Origin: Sva-07 sp963774765
Lineage (GTDB): Bacteria > Actinomycetota > Acidimicrobiia > Acidimicrobiales > Ilumatobacteraceae
Assembly: GCA_963774765.1 (NCBI GenBank)
Contig: CAVZGP010000015.1
Span: 1-64,000, forward strand
Reading direction: 5' to 3'
DNA length: 64,000 bases
The translations under genes were made by a program, and so were the position numbers. The notes under the pieces are model-generated. The model was given only the letters and a program-made list of their open reading frames with translations. It did no database searches and had not been told where the DNA came from. Below, piece by piece: positions 1 through 7,027 of this stretch (position 1 is its first letter; every line of letters begins with the position of its first letter).

Positions 1-137
1 AGGATCTCGTGGTGGAGGGGGATCCTGTTGCGCGATGCCGCCTCTACAACGAATCGCAGATCGCGGGGGGGTGTCCGCGTACCAGCCACCCTCAGAAAAC
101 GCGTCCTGGGTCAATTGTGGGTGCCAATTCGAGGCGC

Positions 138-166
138 AAAAAAGCCCCAAGGGGATCCTCGGGGCT
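138..166 (-). terminator. rho-independent terminator ending the mobile-element operon
   Basis: On the minus strand a six-base stem AGCCCC (161-166) pairs with GGGGCT (143-148) around a 12-base loop and is followed directly by a run of six T. It lies about 20 bases beyond the last small ORF of the minus-strand gene series, so it probably ends that transcription unit. I see no gene in bases 1-137. Confidence 0.75.
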
Positions 167-188
167 GTTTGGGTGATCGGTGGGGGGG

Positions 189-449
189 TCAGTCGATCTG
201 CGGGCCTTGTGGCCATTGTCGCAGGAACAAGTCCGCCGCCTGTCGGTCGTCACCCTGTAATTGTTTGCCGAACCTCGCGACGAAGTGAGCGGCGGGTTGC
301 ATACCGCCTCCGCCCGGCGGGAAGCCCACGACATCGGCAGGACCATAGGCTGTCGAGTCGTCGGCCCGGTTGATCAAGACGGGGATCCCGAAACAGCATT
401 CCGCGCGTTCATCGGTTAGGATCCAAGAGGGGGTCAATTGAATCTTCAT
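189..449 (-). CDS. hypothetical small protein, last gene of the mobile element
   Basis: An 86-residue protein of unknown function. I chose the internal ATG at 449 because its first bases form an ATGA overlap with the stop of the ORF upstream, and because the sequence from there (MKIQLTPSWILTDERAECC) looks protein-like while the longer N-terminal extension is arginine-rich shadow. It has a glycine-rich turn (FPPGGGG) mid-protein and no membrane segment. It is the last gene before the terminator. Position at the end of a phage-like gene series suggests an accessory or structural role, but nothing in the sequence fixes one. Confidence 0.5.
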   Translation of the reverse strand: MKIQLTPSWILTDERAECCFGIPVLINRADDSTAYGPADVVGFPPGGGGMQPAAHFVARFGKQLQGDDRQAADLFLRQWPQGPQID

Positions 450-544
450 TGTGTACCAAGAAGCCCGCCGCCCACCGCGCCGTTGATACGGGCGCACGAT
501 GTGAAGCCCCAGCGGGCGAGCGGCGGGAAATTGGTGTTCGTCAT
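446..544 (-). CDS. possible 32-residue peptide
   Basis: A very short ORF between two better candidates. Its ATG lies 13 bases after the stop of the upstream small membrane-type ORF and its TGA overlaps the next ATG (ATGA). The peptide is mildly hydrophobic with a Gly-rich C-terminus (INGAVGGGLLGTQ). Tight coupling on both sides is the only support; there is no clear Shine-Dalgarno sequence. It may be a translational-coupling ORF or not a gene. Confidence 0.3.
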   Translation of the reverse strand: MTNTNFPPLARWGFTSCARINGAVGGGLLGTQ

Positions 545-557
545 GCTTTGGCGGGTA

Positions 558-773
558 TCAATCCGCGCTCCCCTTCTGCGCCTCGAATCGGCCTTTGTCA
601 ATGAGTTCTTCGGTCTGGGGCGGGCAAGGATGGCGTCGCCGATGGCCAATGGTCCATCGGTTCGCGTCCGGGGTGCCTTCCGAAAGCGAAAGACCCCGAC
701 TCCGATCGCTCGAAGCCGGGGGTGCAACCGAAACACAAACCACAACCAACACCAAATTCAATGCCAGGAGCAT
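558..773 (-). CDS. small protein with N-terminal hydrophobic segment
   Basis: A 71-residue ORF starting inside the 3' end of the preceding gene (16-base overlap). Residues 1-18 (MLLALNLVLVVVCVSVAP) form an uncharged hydrophobic stretch like a signal peptide or membrane anchor, and the rest is basic and hydrophilic. Small membrane-anchored proteins are common late in phage modules (spanin or holin accessories), but there is no lipobox or other diagnostic motif, so the function is unknown. Confidence 0.4.
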   Translation of the reverse strand: MLLALNLVLVVVCVSVAPPASSDRSRGLSLSEGTPDANRWTIGHRRRHPCPPQTEELIDKGRFEAQKGSAD

Positions 774-979
774 CCCATTGCACGAGCCAATTCCTTCAAT
801 CGAGGGTCGGGTGGCGGTCGCCGGGACACCGGGTCGCCTTTGGGGTAGTACACTCTGGACGATCTCGCTCGAATGGCGTCGCGCTCCGCGAGCATCACGG
901 CAAGCACGCTTTTCTGCCTGGGTGGCGGCGGTGGGGTCGGCTTGACGAACCAACTGCGGATCGCGTCGAGGATGTTCAT
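758..979 (-). CDS. hypothetical 73-residue element protein
   Basis: The start overlaps the stop of the ClpP-like protease gene as ATGA (976-979), a typical sign of translational coupling, so it is very probably expressed with the protease. The protein begins MNILDAIRSWFVKP, has a five-proline run (residues 15-19), and is basic. No known domain is recognised. In phage modules, small ORFs just after the prohead protease are often scaffold or head-completion proteins; that is context only. Confidence 0.55.
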   Translation of the reverse strand: MNILDAIRSWFVKPTPPPPPRQKSVLAVMLAERDAIRARSSRVYYPKGDPVSRRPPPDPRLKELARAMGCSWH

Positions 980-1713
980 TCTTTGATGGCGTCCACGAGT
1001 CCGTAGCGCAACGCGCCCAATGCCGTGAACGTGTGATCGTCACCGTCTCCGAGTTTCCGACACCAACGGAGGCTCTGCTTGGTGCGCTTTGATAGTCGAA
1101 GCGCGATGTCATCACCCAGCCTGTCCAGTTCATCGGCTTGCTTGCGCAATTCACGGCTGTTTCCCCAGACGCAATTCCGCGCGTCATGGAACATCAGAGT
1201 CGCAGTCTTGCTCATGCTGCGTTTGCCGGGAGTCAGCGCCACGAGCAACGCGGATGCACTCCCGGCGAACTGTTCCACGTGGACCGATGTCGGTTTGCTG
1301 GCTGTGATCGCGAGCATCCGGTCGGCAGCGGCCCACGAGCCACCAAGACTTGTCCCGATGCTGAAATGGACGTGTCGCGCTCCGTCAACGAGCAACTCGA
1401 AAGACTCGTCGAGCCCGACAAGCTCGCCACCGACGAGCCAGTTCAACGTGCCGTTGCGGTGGACGCGCGTTTGTCCCGCGGCGGAGAGTGTGCGGTCGAG
1501 TTCGGCCTGCTCGCTGGCGAAGTTCGGCTGGGTGATCGTGATGCCACGAAGGAGCATTCCCGCGTTGCTAGGCATGATAGTGGCGGCCCACTTCGCCCAC
1601 GTGCTGGCGCGCTCAATACCCTTCGCGACGAACTCCTCCGGCAACCCGACTGCACCGTCGAGTAGGTGACGACTGACGGCAAGGCAGGCGGTACGTAGGG
1701 CACTGGTCGTCAT
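976..1713 (-). CDS. ClpP-like serine protease (phage prohead maturation type)
   Basis: A 245-residue S14-family peptidase. Counting from the ATG at 1713, the expected ClpP order is visible: a nucleophile-Ser turn FAGSASALL (Ser at about 152-154), the His motif LMFHDAR (His about 176), and an Asp (about 226) 15 residues before YGLVD, matching the spacing of the E. coli ClpP catalytic Asp to the same motif. Phages use such proteins to process scaffold and capsid proteins during head assembly. ATG 1713 lies two bases after the upstream stop; ATG 1731 would overlap it. The gene ends in an ATGA overlap with the next ORF. No portal or major capsid gene is seen beside it, which is unusual for a full phage and fits a satellite or a decayed prophage. 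Confidence 0.75.
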   Translation of the reverse strand: MTTSALRTACLAVSRHLLDGAVGLPEEFVAKGIERASTWAKWAATIMPSNAGMLLRGITITQPNFASEQAELDRTLSAAGQTRVHRNGTLNWLVGGELVGLDESFELLVDGARHVHFSIGTSLGGSWAAADRMLAITASKPTSVHVEQFAGSASALLVALTPGKRSMSKTATLMFHDARNCVWGNSRELRKQADELDRLGDDIALRLSKRTKQSLRWCRKLGDGDDHTFTALGALRYGLVDAIKE

Positions 1714-1715
1714 GA

Positions 1716-2297
1716 CTACAGCGAAAGCCACGGCAACCGCTGTCTGGGCTGGCCATAACCGCCCTGCTTACCAGCCAGAAACGGTGCGGCGCTCGCAGCA
1801 GCGCGGAGGGCCTGGACAACCGGGGATGCTGCGTGCTCCACGCCGAACTTGTCAGCCTGGGTGCGCTCCTGCTTTTCGAGGCTGTCAACCTCGGCGGCGC
1901 AGGCGGCGGCGAACACATCGGCCAGCTTAACGCAATCAGGAGCGCACTCGATGGATAGAGCGAATGCAGCTTTCTTAGAGGCGGCGCGCACGTTCGCGAA
2001 TCGCGCCAGAATTTCCGGCTTAGATAGCGCCTCGTCGACATCAAGCTTTCCTGTGGCGACTTGGTTGTCCTGCGACAAAAAGCTCGGTTTCACGGCGAGC
2101 CTGCTGTGCCGGTCAACCTCGCTCCACAAGCGGTCAATCTCCTGCTGAACCGACTTGAGTTTCGCTACCAGCTTGCCGTCGAGTTTCTTGGTGATGCCCA
2201 ACACGTCGGCGATGCGGGCTAGGGTTTCGGGTTGTACGTAATTCGGCTTGACCGGAGTCAGAGCCGCGTCCAGTGCTTTGCTCAATATATTTGCCAT
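1716..2297 (-). CDS. hypothetical element protein, alpha-helical
   Basis: A 193-residue protein of unknown function, starting at MANILSKALDAAL. This start leaves 19 bases after the upstream stop; the longer start at 2330 would run into the preceding gene. Residues about 40-75 are rich in Lys, Leu, Gln and Glu with heptad-like spacing (a possible coiled coil), and the middle is Ala-rich and helical. It sits between the small HTH protein and the ClpP-like protease. A scaffold or minor structural role would fit the position, but no family is recognised. Confidence 0.6.
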   Translation of the reverse strand: MANILSKALDAALTPVKPNYVQPETLARIADVLGITKKLDGKLVAKLKSVQQEIDRLWSEVDRHSRLAVKPSFLSQDNQVATGKLDVDEALSKPEILARFANVRAASKKAAFALSIECAPDCVKLADVFAAACAAEVDSLEKQERTQADKFGVEHAASPVVQALRAAASAAPFLAGKQGGYGQPRQRLPWLSL

Positions 2298-2316
2298 ACA
2301 CCCATGCGTAGTCTGT

Positions 2317-2661
2317 TCACTCGGCACCATTGAAACGCTTCACTTCCCGCCTGAATCTGCGCAAACAAGCGTTCACGAATCCAAGCGACTTGCCTAGTCT
2401 TCGAGCCAGTGCTCGTTGACCTTTGGGAGCGCACCCTAGGCGCAGCTCGTAGGCTAACAGCATGGTGCGAATGGCTATCCGCTCCATAGACTGACCCTCG
2501 ATCAAGATAGTCAGCAGGCGGCCAGCTACAGCAGCGTAGTCAGTCCGCTCTGGCTGGTCCTGCTCGTCGCCGGGGTAGGACGGCCACACTATCGGCACGT
2601 GCTGATGGTCATCGGCCCAACCGTCGGCGGCCTCGGTGTATAGGTGCGGGGAGGGTGTCAC
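2317..2661 (-). CDS. small helix-turn-helix protein of the element
   Basis: A 114-residue protein. The GTG at 2661 is preferred because it overlaps the stop of the terminase-like gene as GTGA; the alternative ATG at 2718 would lie deep inside that gene. The N-terminal half is acidic and proline-rich. The C-terminal segment GQRALARRLGKSLGFVNACL followed by a basic helix reads as a helix-turn-helix of the sigma or Xre type. A regulatory or DNA-packaging accessory role is inferred from the motif and from its place just after the terminase-like gene. Confidence 0.6.
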   Translation of the reverse strand: MTPSPHLYTEAADGWADDHQHVPIVWPSYPGDEQDQPERTDYAAVAGRLLTILIEGQSMERIAIRTMLLAYELRLGCAPKGQRALARRLGKSLGFVNACLRRFRREVKRFNGAE

Positions 2662-3155
2662 TTCGTGGCCTTGGCTAACGGAACTTCCCGCAGCCGCTTG
2701 AGATTGTCTTCGCTCCATTGTTCCAACTGCATCCGAGCAAGCTCGGGATCTGCGGGATTCACACGGGCAGCTAAGGCCATCGGAGCGGTAGTCAGAATGT
2801 CGCGCATGGGTCCGAGAAACTGGCGGATAACCCCGCGGGCCTCTTCCATCGTCACCAGGTCGCCTTCGAGTTGCTTCCGCTCCAATTCCTTCAAGTCTGC
2901 GGATGCGTTTCTGTCTCTGGTCGTCGCGATAACAAGTGAGGCTCGCTGCTCCCGGCGGTCGCGGTAGTATTGGAACAGGCTCTTGAGTGTGGACGCGCTT
3001 TCGTATCGCCCACCAACAGCAGCGGGGATTACTCCTTGCTGTGCCAGGCGGCGGATTGAACGCGCGGATACCCCCACGAGATGGGCTAAGTCAGCTTCAC
3101 TTATCGTCGATGTTTTCTTCATGTTTGTGCTTCCGTTAGTGGGACATTCCGACAT
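2658..3155 (-). CDS. terminase small subunit-like DNA-packaging protein (Nu1-like)
   Basis: A 165-residue protein with the architecture of Nu1-type terminase small subunits: an N-terminal winged HTH (ISEADLAHLVGVSARSIRRL, then QQGVIPAAVGGRY, residues about 18-52), a charged coiled coil (RDRNASADLKELERKQLEG, about 80-98) and a helical C-terminus. Such proteins recognise the packaging site and recruit the large terminase ATPase, which is not found in the window. Start ATG 3155 forms TAATG with the preceding ORF; the alternative is Met12. A small terminase without a large one, next to an integrase, is characteristic of phage satellites that redirect helper packaging. Confidence 0.65.
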   Translation of the reverse strand: MSECPTNGSTNMKKTSTISEADLAHLVGVSARSIRRLAQQGVIPAAVGGRYESASTLKSLFQYYRDRREQRASLVIATTRDRNASADLKELERKQLEGDLVTMEEARGVIRQFLGPMRDILTTAPMALAARVNPADPELARMQLEQWSEDNLKRLREVPLAKATK

Positions 3156-3334
3156 TAGGACGCGAATCTCTGGAGACCAGTCACACTCAAGCCACGGCCT
3201 GCCTCGTACCCCGTCCTACTGAAAAACCGAAAAAGATTCCTTTGACGTCTCTCCCGGCTCACCACATTGCCTTGCCTTGCGCGTAGGCTGCCCGTAGCCG
3301 CGTCGATTCGTGCGGATGGTAGGTGGCTAGTCAT
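3155..3334 (-). CDS. possible 59-residue basic protein
   Basis: A short ORF coupled on both sides: its ATG overlaps the upstream stop (ATGACTAG, 3327-3334) and its TAA overlaps the next ATG (TAATG, 3153-3157). The product is very basic (about one quarter Arg/Lys/His) and has no recognised domain. The double overlap is the main reason to list it; a basic nucleic-acid-binding peptide would fit, but this is a guess. Confidence 0.4.
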   Translation of the reverse strand: MTSHLPSARIDAATGSLRARQGNVVSRERRQRNLFRFFSRTGYEAGRGLSVTGLQRFAS

Positions 3335-3524
3335 AGCCACCCTCCACGGCCACTGAGCGCCGGAAATATAGGCGATAGCCGCTGCGTAGAACATCCATCC
3401 TCCAAGGCTCAAGCCCAAGTCGCCGGTACTCGGCCACGGTCTGCTTTAAGTCACCCTCGGCCACTGTGACGGGTGACGGCGTCGCCTCGGGATCCGGTAG
3501 GGGAAGCTCGGATTGCTGGTTCAT
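3327..3524 (-). CDS. hypothetical 65-residue element protein
   Basis: Starts MNQQSELPLPDPEATPSP, an acidic proline-rich leader, followed by a compact helical and beta segment (AEYRRLGLEPWRMDVLRSG). It follows the ATPase gene after a 222-base gap containing short repeats. It has no similarity I can name. Codon use and composition match the neighbouring element genes. Confidence 0.5.
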   Translation of the reverse strand: MNQQSELPLPDPEATPSPVTVAEGDLKQTVAEYRRLGLEPWRMDVLRSGYRLYFRRSVAVEGGYD

Positions 3525-3655
3525 AGACGCCTCCCCTCGATCTGGTCAACTCGGTGGGCTGCCCAACGGAGTACCCTGTGTGAACAACGCATAAGTACCA
3601 ACAGGCACGCAACTAAGACAGCGCGGCGGGTCACTTTCGCTCTTACGTTCCTGTT

Positions 3656-3755
3656 TAGGTCGCATAGGTCGCATAGGTCTGGGAATCTATATAGAAAACT
3701 ATTCATTTTCATAGCTGGTTGGAAATACCTCTGCAACCTCTGCAACCTATGCAGA
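3656..3755. repeat. short direct repeats in the gap after the ATPase gene
   Basis: Two clusters of short tandem units: AGGTCGCAT repeated within 3657-3680, and CTCTGCAAC repeated in 3728-3750, just overlapping the 3' end of the ATPase gene. Between them is an AT-rich patch. Iterons of this kind can be replication-initiator or repressor sites. I see no terminator-like T-tract here. Confidence 0.45.
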
Positions 3756-5267
3756 TTCGAGAGTGTGAACCTCATAATGCCTGTCCCGGCCCTTGCCGCA
3801 GATAGTGAACCGACTATTGCCAATAAGGCGGCGGTCGTAGCGTTGCAACAGCCTGCCGAAACTCGATCTGGCCTTCGCGTCTAACTGCCCTTCGGACCCG
3901 ACAAGTCTCTCGAACAAGCCGTGCGTCTGCGCCATTGTCACCAGCTCGTTGAAGTCCTTGGTGCCGAGCGGTGATCCGTCGCCGATCGCTCGAACAAGTG
4001 CTCGCATATCTGCGCCGTCGGTGTCCGGTGACAACGACTCGGCAGGCGGTTCCAACGGGCAACCCAAACCCGAGAATTCGACAATGCCTCCGATGATGTC
4101 CGCCCAGTCTGGGAACGCCGAGTGTGATCTGCTTGGCGGCGGTCGCATCGCGTCGAACCATGACTTCGTCAAGGTCCACATCGACGAAAGAATATCAGTT
4201 CTCTTTTCAAGCAACTGCGGGACTTCCAACCGAGACTTAAACTCCCGGTCCTCCGCGCGTTCAACGTCAAGGTGCAACTCCACAAACAGGCTGCGCCTTC
4301 TCATGTCCGGTGATAGTGTCATCCCGTTTCCGGTGATAAAGACGACGACATTGTTCTCGCCAGTAAAACTCCGGTTCTGGCCCAGTACTCTGCCGGAGTA
4401 GTTCTGGCATGACAGGAACGCCTCCAGGCTTTCGGATGACAGGTGGCCTTTGCAGTTGTCCAGGAGTAGGACGTGCCTGCCTTCGATGACAGTGGATAGC
4501 AGTAGCTTTCGCATCTCATCGTCATCTCGTGCGCGTGAACCGGTAGGAACTGAGCCTAGCACTGGCACCGTCGCGCATTTGGTTAGCAGCGTTTTGCCCG
4601 CGCCTTCGCTGTTCGCCACGATGATAAATGCTGGTCGCAGTGACTTCTCAGGCAATAGCTGTGCACCGTACACTGTGAGCATAGCCGAAAGCGCGACAGC
4701 CTTTGACCGCTCACCGTCTGCCCAACAGAATTCGCGCAATAGGTCATTCAAGGTGCTAGTGGCAAAGTCCAGGTCAGCAGCCACTACCGCGGGACCGTCC
4801 AGACAGGTGAAGGTGCGGCTCTCGGTGTCATACCCTGGCGCAAGTAACTCCAGCCAACCACTAGCACGCAACACTGGCATCGACACTGGATTTACGCGCG
4901 TGATAGGCTGCAATTGCTCTAGGAACTGTGGAGATGCCAACACGCCATCCGCATCACCTAGAGTCATCGTGCGGCGTATCTGCACCGTCGTTCCTGAGTC
5001 CCCTACCTTCTTGATCCTGTAACAGCAAAGATGCTTCTCAGTCCACGTTCGCAAGTAGTCAGGCGTCACAAGCCTGAGACAGCGCGCGTCAGGGTCGATA
5101 GTAAACGCGCTCCCGCCACGATAGAAGATGTCAGCCTGAGACAATGCGTCGCCAACATCGGATGCGAATTCTGATAGCAGCCGGTTGTCACCCGGTAGCT
5201 CGATGGAGCGCCGGCCATCGGCAAAGAATGCTGGCGCGGGGTCGGTGGTTGTGGTAATTGTTTGCAT
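3747..5267 (-). CDS. P-loop ATPase, probable replicative primase/helicase-type protein of the element
   Basis: A 506-residue protein. The Walker A motif NSEGAGKTLL is at about 219-228, the Walker B-like segment HVLLLDN at 265-271, and a sensor-1/arginine-finger region FITGNGMTLSPDMRRRS at about 310-326. This is the layout of AAA+ helicases of the D5/DUF927-like group carried by mobile elements. The first 200 residues show no clear primase metal motif, so primase activity is not shown. It lies between the excisionase-like gene and the small-ORF/terminase block, where satellites and integrative plasmids keep their replication gene. Confident that it is a P-loop ATPase; the helicase role is inferred. 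Confidence 0.7.
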   Translation of the reverse strand: MQTITTTTDPAPAFFADGRRSIELPGDNRLLSEFASDVGDALSQADIFYRGGSAFTIDPDARCLRLVTPDYLRTWTEKHLCCYRIKKVGDSGTTVQIRRTMTLGDADGVLASPQFLEQLQPITRVNPVSMPVLRASGWLELLAPGYDTESRTFTCLDGPAVVAADLDFATSTLNDLLREFCWADGERSKAVALSAMLTVYGAQLLPEKSLRPAFIIVANSEGAGKTLLTKCATVPVLGSVPTGSRARDDDEMRKLLLSTVIEGRHVLLLDNCKGHLSSESLEAFLSCQNYSGRVLGQNRSFTGENNVVVFITGNGMTLSPDMRRRSLFVELHLDVERAEDREFKSRLEVPQLLEKRTDILSSMWTLTKSWFDAMRPPPSRSHSAFPDWADIIGGIVEFSGLGCPLEPPAESLSPDTDGADMRALVRAIGDGSPLGTKDFNELVTMAQTHGLFERLVGSEGQLDAKARSSFGRLLQRYDRRLIGNSRFTICGKGRDRHYEVHTLESA

Positions 5268-5324
5268 AGGAGTAAGGCTGCTCGGTGTGTATCCCCCAAA
5301 AGAGCATCGAGTGGCCTGTTTTGT

Positions 5325-5528
5325 TTAGCCAACAATTGCCGTCCGATGTTCGTCGAGCCACCGGTCCAAGTCACCTTTGCGATACAAGATCGTTTTCTTG
5401 GTGATCTTGAGATGTGGCAGCCCGCGATAGCGTCGCCACATTCGCAGCACACGCCCGTTCTGGTGCATGTACGCTTTCGTCTGCTCTTCGTTGTACAAGT
5501 CGCTGCTCGTCGTTTCTTTCACTGTCAT
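5325..5528 (-). CDS. excisionase-like helix-turn-helix protein
   Basis: A 67-residue protein with an HTH_17/AlpA-like fold: an N-terminal helix pair (NEEQTKAYMHQNGRVLRMWR) followed by the wing (GLPHLKITKKTILYRKGDLD) and a final RWLDEH helix, the classic excisionase end. Such proteins bend DNA at att sites and set the direction of tyrosine recombinases, or activate the element's own genes. It lies between the integrase and the ATPase gene. Confidence 0.7.
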   Translation of the reverse strand: MTVKETTSSDLYNEEQTKAYMHQNGRVLRMWRRYRGLPHLKITKKTILYRKGDLDRWLDEHRTAIVG

Positions 5529-5574
5529 CCTGTTTCTAGAGTCTCCAACGCGCTATAGTGCGCCTTAACTAAGG

Positions 5575-5619
5575 CAACAAACTCTCCCTTATGTCGCGAT
5601 TGTCAAAAAGAGTTTGTTG
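5575..5619. promoter_or_regulatory. 11-bp inverted repeat upstream of the excisionase-like gene
   Basis: CAACAAACTCT (5575-5585) is perfectly mirrored by AGAGTTTGTTG (5609-5619) with 23 bases between. It lies between the integrase terminator and the excisionase-like gene, so it is upstream of the minus-strand regulatory and replication genes. It could be a repressor or Xis/Int arm-binding site; there is no T-run, which argues against a terminator. Confidence 0.45.
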
Positions 5620-5666
5620 GCAGTTTTCGAGTACCTCCAGACTATTTGTAACTACAAACGGCAATA

Positions 5667-5694
5667 CAAAACGCCCGCGTGACTAAGCGGGCGT
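5667..5694 (-). terminator. terminator downstream of the integrase gene
   Basis: A perfect 8-bp stem, ACGCCCGC (5671-5678) with GCGGGCGT (5687-5694), is followed on the minus strand by TTTTG. It starts about 25 bases past the integrase stop, so it should end the integrase transcript separately from the genes further along. Confidence 0.65.
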
Positions 5695-5719
5695 TGCAGA
5701 AACAAGATGGAGAAATGGC

Positions 5720-6991
5720 CTATGCAGCAGATGTCAGCGCCAAAATATTCTTTGCTTTCTTCGGCATGATACTGAACCACGCCTTGCCTTCGGCCTGGGT
5801 GGCTAACGCGCGGTAGTGTGCAAAGACGATCTTCGCGCTGTTGCCAGCCTCAAGACTGGTCCTGTTCACGTCCTGTGTGCTGGCGACTCGGTAGGTAACG
5901 AAGCTATGCCGGAGCGCGTTATGTTTCCACTCAAGACCAGCGGCGGCGGCGGTTGCCTTCTGGTGATCGTTGAAACTCTTGGCGCGTTCACGCCACGTCT
6001 CACCGTGTGGCCAGACTGGACCTTGTTTCTTGACCAACGGTGCCAGCCACGCGGCAAGGTTGTCAGCTATCGGTGCCAACCGAGTACCAGCGCAACGCGC
6101 TTTGCGATGACTGACCTTGATCGCGCGTTCGGACAGCCGGATGTCCTTCCAGTCGAGTGCGAGAATTTCGCTGGTACGTAGGCCAGCGAATCCGCCGATG
6201 GCCAAGGCTGGCAGGAACTCCGTTGATGCGTGCGACAACAGCGTGACCATCTCCGCCGCGCTCCAAACCTCAACGGCGGAGTCGCGATGGCCGTTGAACT
6301 GCTGTGTCCCGTCAACTGGATTTGTCGCGCGCGGGATGTACCCACGAGATTCGCAATGCGCGAACAGTCGATGAATGACACGGCGCGTTGCATTCTTCGT
6401 GCTGCTCGCTCCCTTCAAGCCGTCAAGCCAGCGTTGACAATCGCCGGTTGTCACGGATGCTGGGTGGACCTTGAATGCTTCGGTGAACGGTTTGGTACGG
6501 CACCGCAAGTCGGAAAGGTAAGGCTCACTCGCTCCATTCTGCCGACGAAGCTCGATCATCTCGCTGGCGGCCTGGGTCAACGTGATCTGCGGGAGGCTGT
6601 CGGGATGCCGCTCTTTGTAGAACCGACACGCGGCGGTCAACAGTTCGCCGTTCCCGATGATGTCGAAAGCGGCAGCGTAGCGCGAACAAGCAATCTCGAT
6701 GGCGTCACCAGTCGGCTCGATCAGTTGCAAGGCCCGGGTGTAGGCTCCCGCGTCCGCGCTCCTGATGCTGGCTGCGGCGGTCTCGCCTCTTGACAGCAGA
6801 CGTGCAACGCGCTCCGCCTCGCGGATTGCCGTGGCCCTGTCCGAGAATGTTCGGAGGATCCGGCGGCCTGTCAGGTAATCCGCCAGCTGGAACTGCTCAT
6901 AGTCGGTCCCCTTCCTGATCCGGTGATAAACCGACACTGTGACGCCACCGACCTTGACCCTGATCGCCTTGCCTGTTTTTGGTGCTTTCAT
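5720..6991 (-). CDS. tyrosine recombinase/integrase
   Basis: A 423-residue phage-type integrase. The catalytic domain shows Arg I in GLRTSEILALDW, the HxxR box in HNALRHSFVTYR, and the nucleophile Tyr in KIVFAHYRAL. The usual GH in the third motif is GNS here, so a His is replaced by Asn, as in some families. The core-binding SAM-like domain (about 120-210) includes ITLTQAASEMIELRRQNG. The protein resembles recombinases of Verrucomicrobiota integrative elements more than actinobacterial ones, by recall. I chose Met at 6991 over 7027 because the extra 12 residues do not look conserved. No tRNA or obvious att repeat is visible beside it. Confidence 0.85.
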   Translation of the reverse strand: MKAPKTGKAIRVKVGGVTVSVYHRIRKGTDYEQFQLADYLTGRRILRTFSDRATAIREAERVARLLSRGETAAASIRSADAGAYTRALQLIEPTGDAIEIACSRYAAAFDIIGNGELLTAACRFYKERHPDSLPQITLTQAASEMIELRRQNGASEPYLSDLRCRTKPFTEAFKVHPASVTTGDCQRWLDGLKGASSTKNATRRVIHRLFAHCESRGYIPRATNPVDGTQQFNGHRDSAVEVWSAAEMVTLLSHASTEFLPALAIGGFAGLRTSEILALDWKDIRLSERAIKVSHRKARCAGTRLAPIADNLAAWLAPLVKKQGPVWPHGETWRERAKSFNDHQKATAAAAGLEWKHNALRHSFVTYRVASTQDVNRTSLEAGNSAKIVFAHYRALATQAEGKAWFSIMPKKAKNILALTSAA

Positions 6992-7027
6992 GCCGTCAAC
7001 AGTTGTCAATGTGTTGGCAAAAAGCAA

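Noticed and set aside
558..1187. 209-codon minus-strand ORF over the ClpP-like gene
   Set aside because: The first two thirds are a shadow of the protease and the 73-residue gene; only its last 71 codons (558-773) look like a separate small gene.
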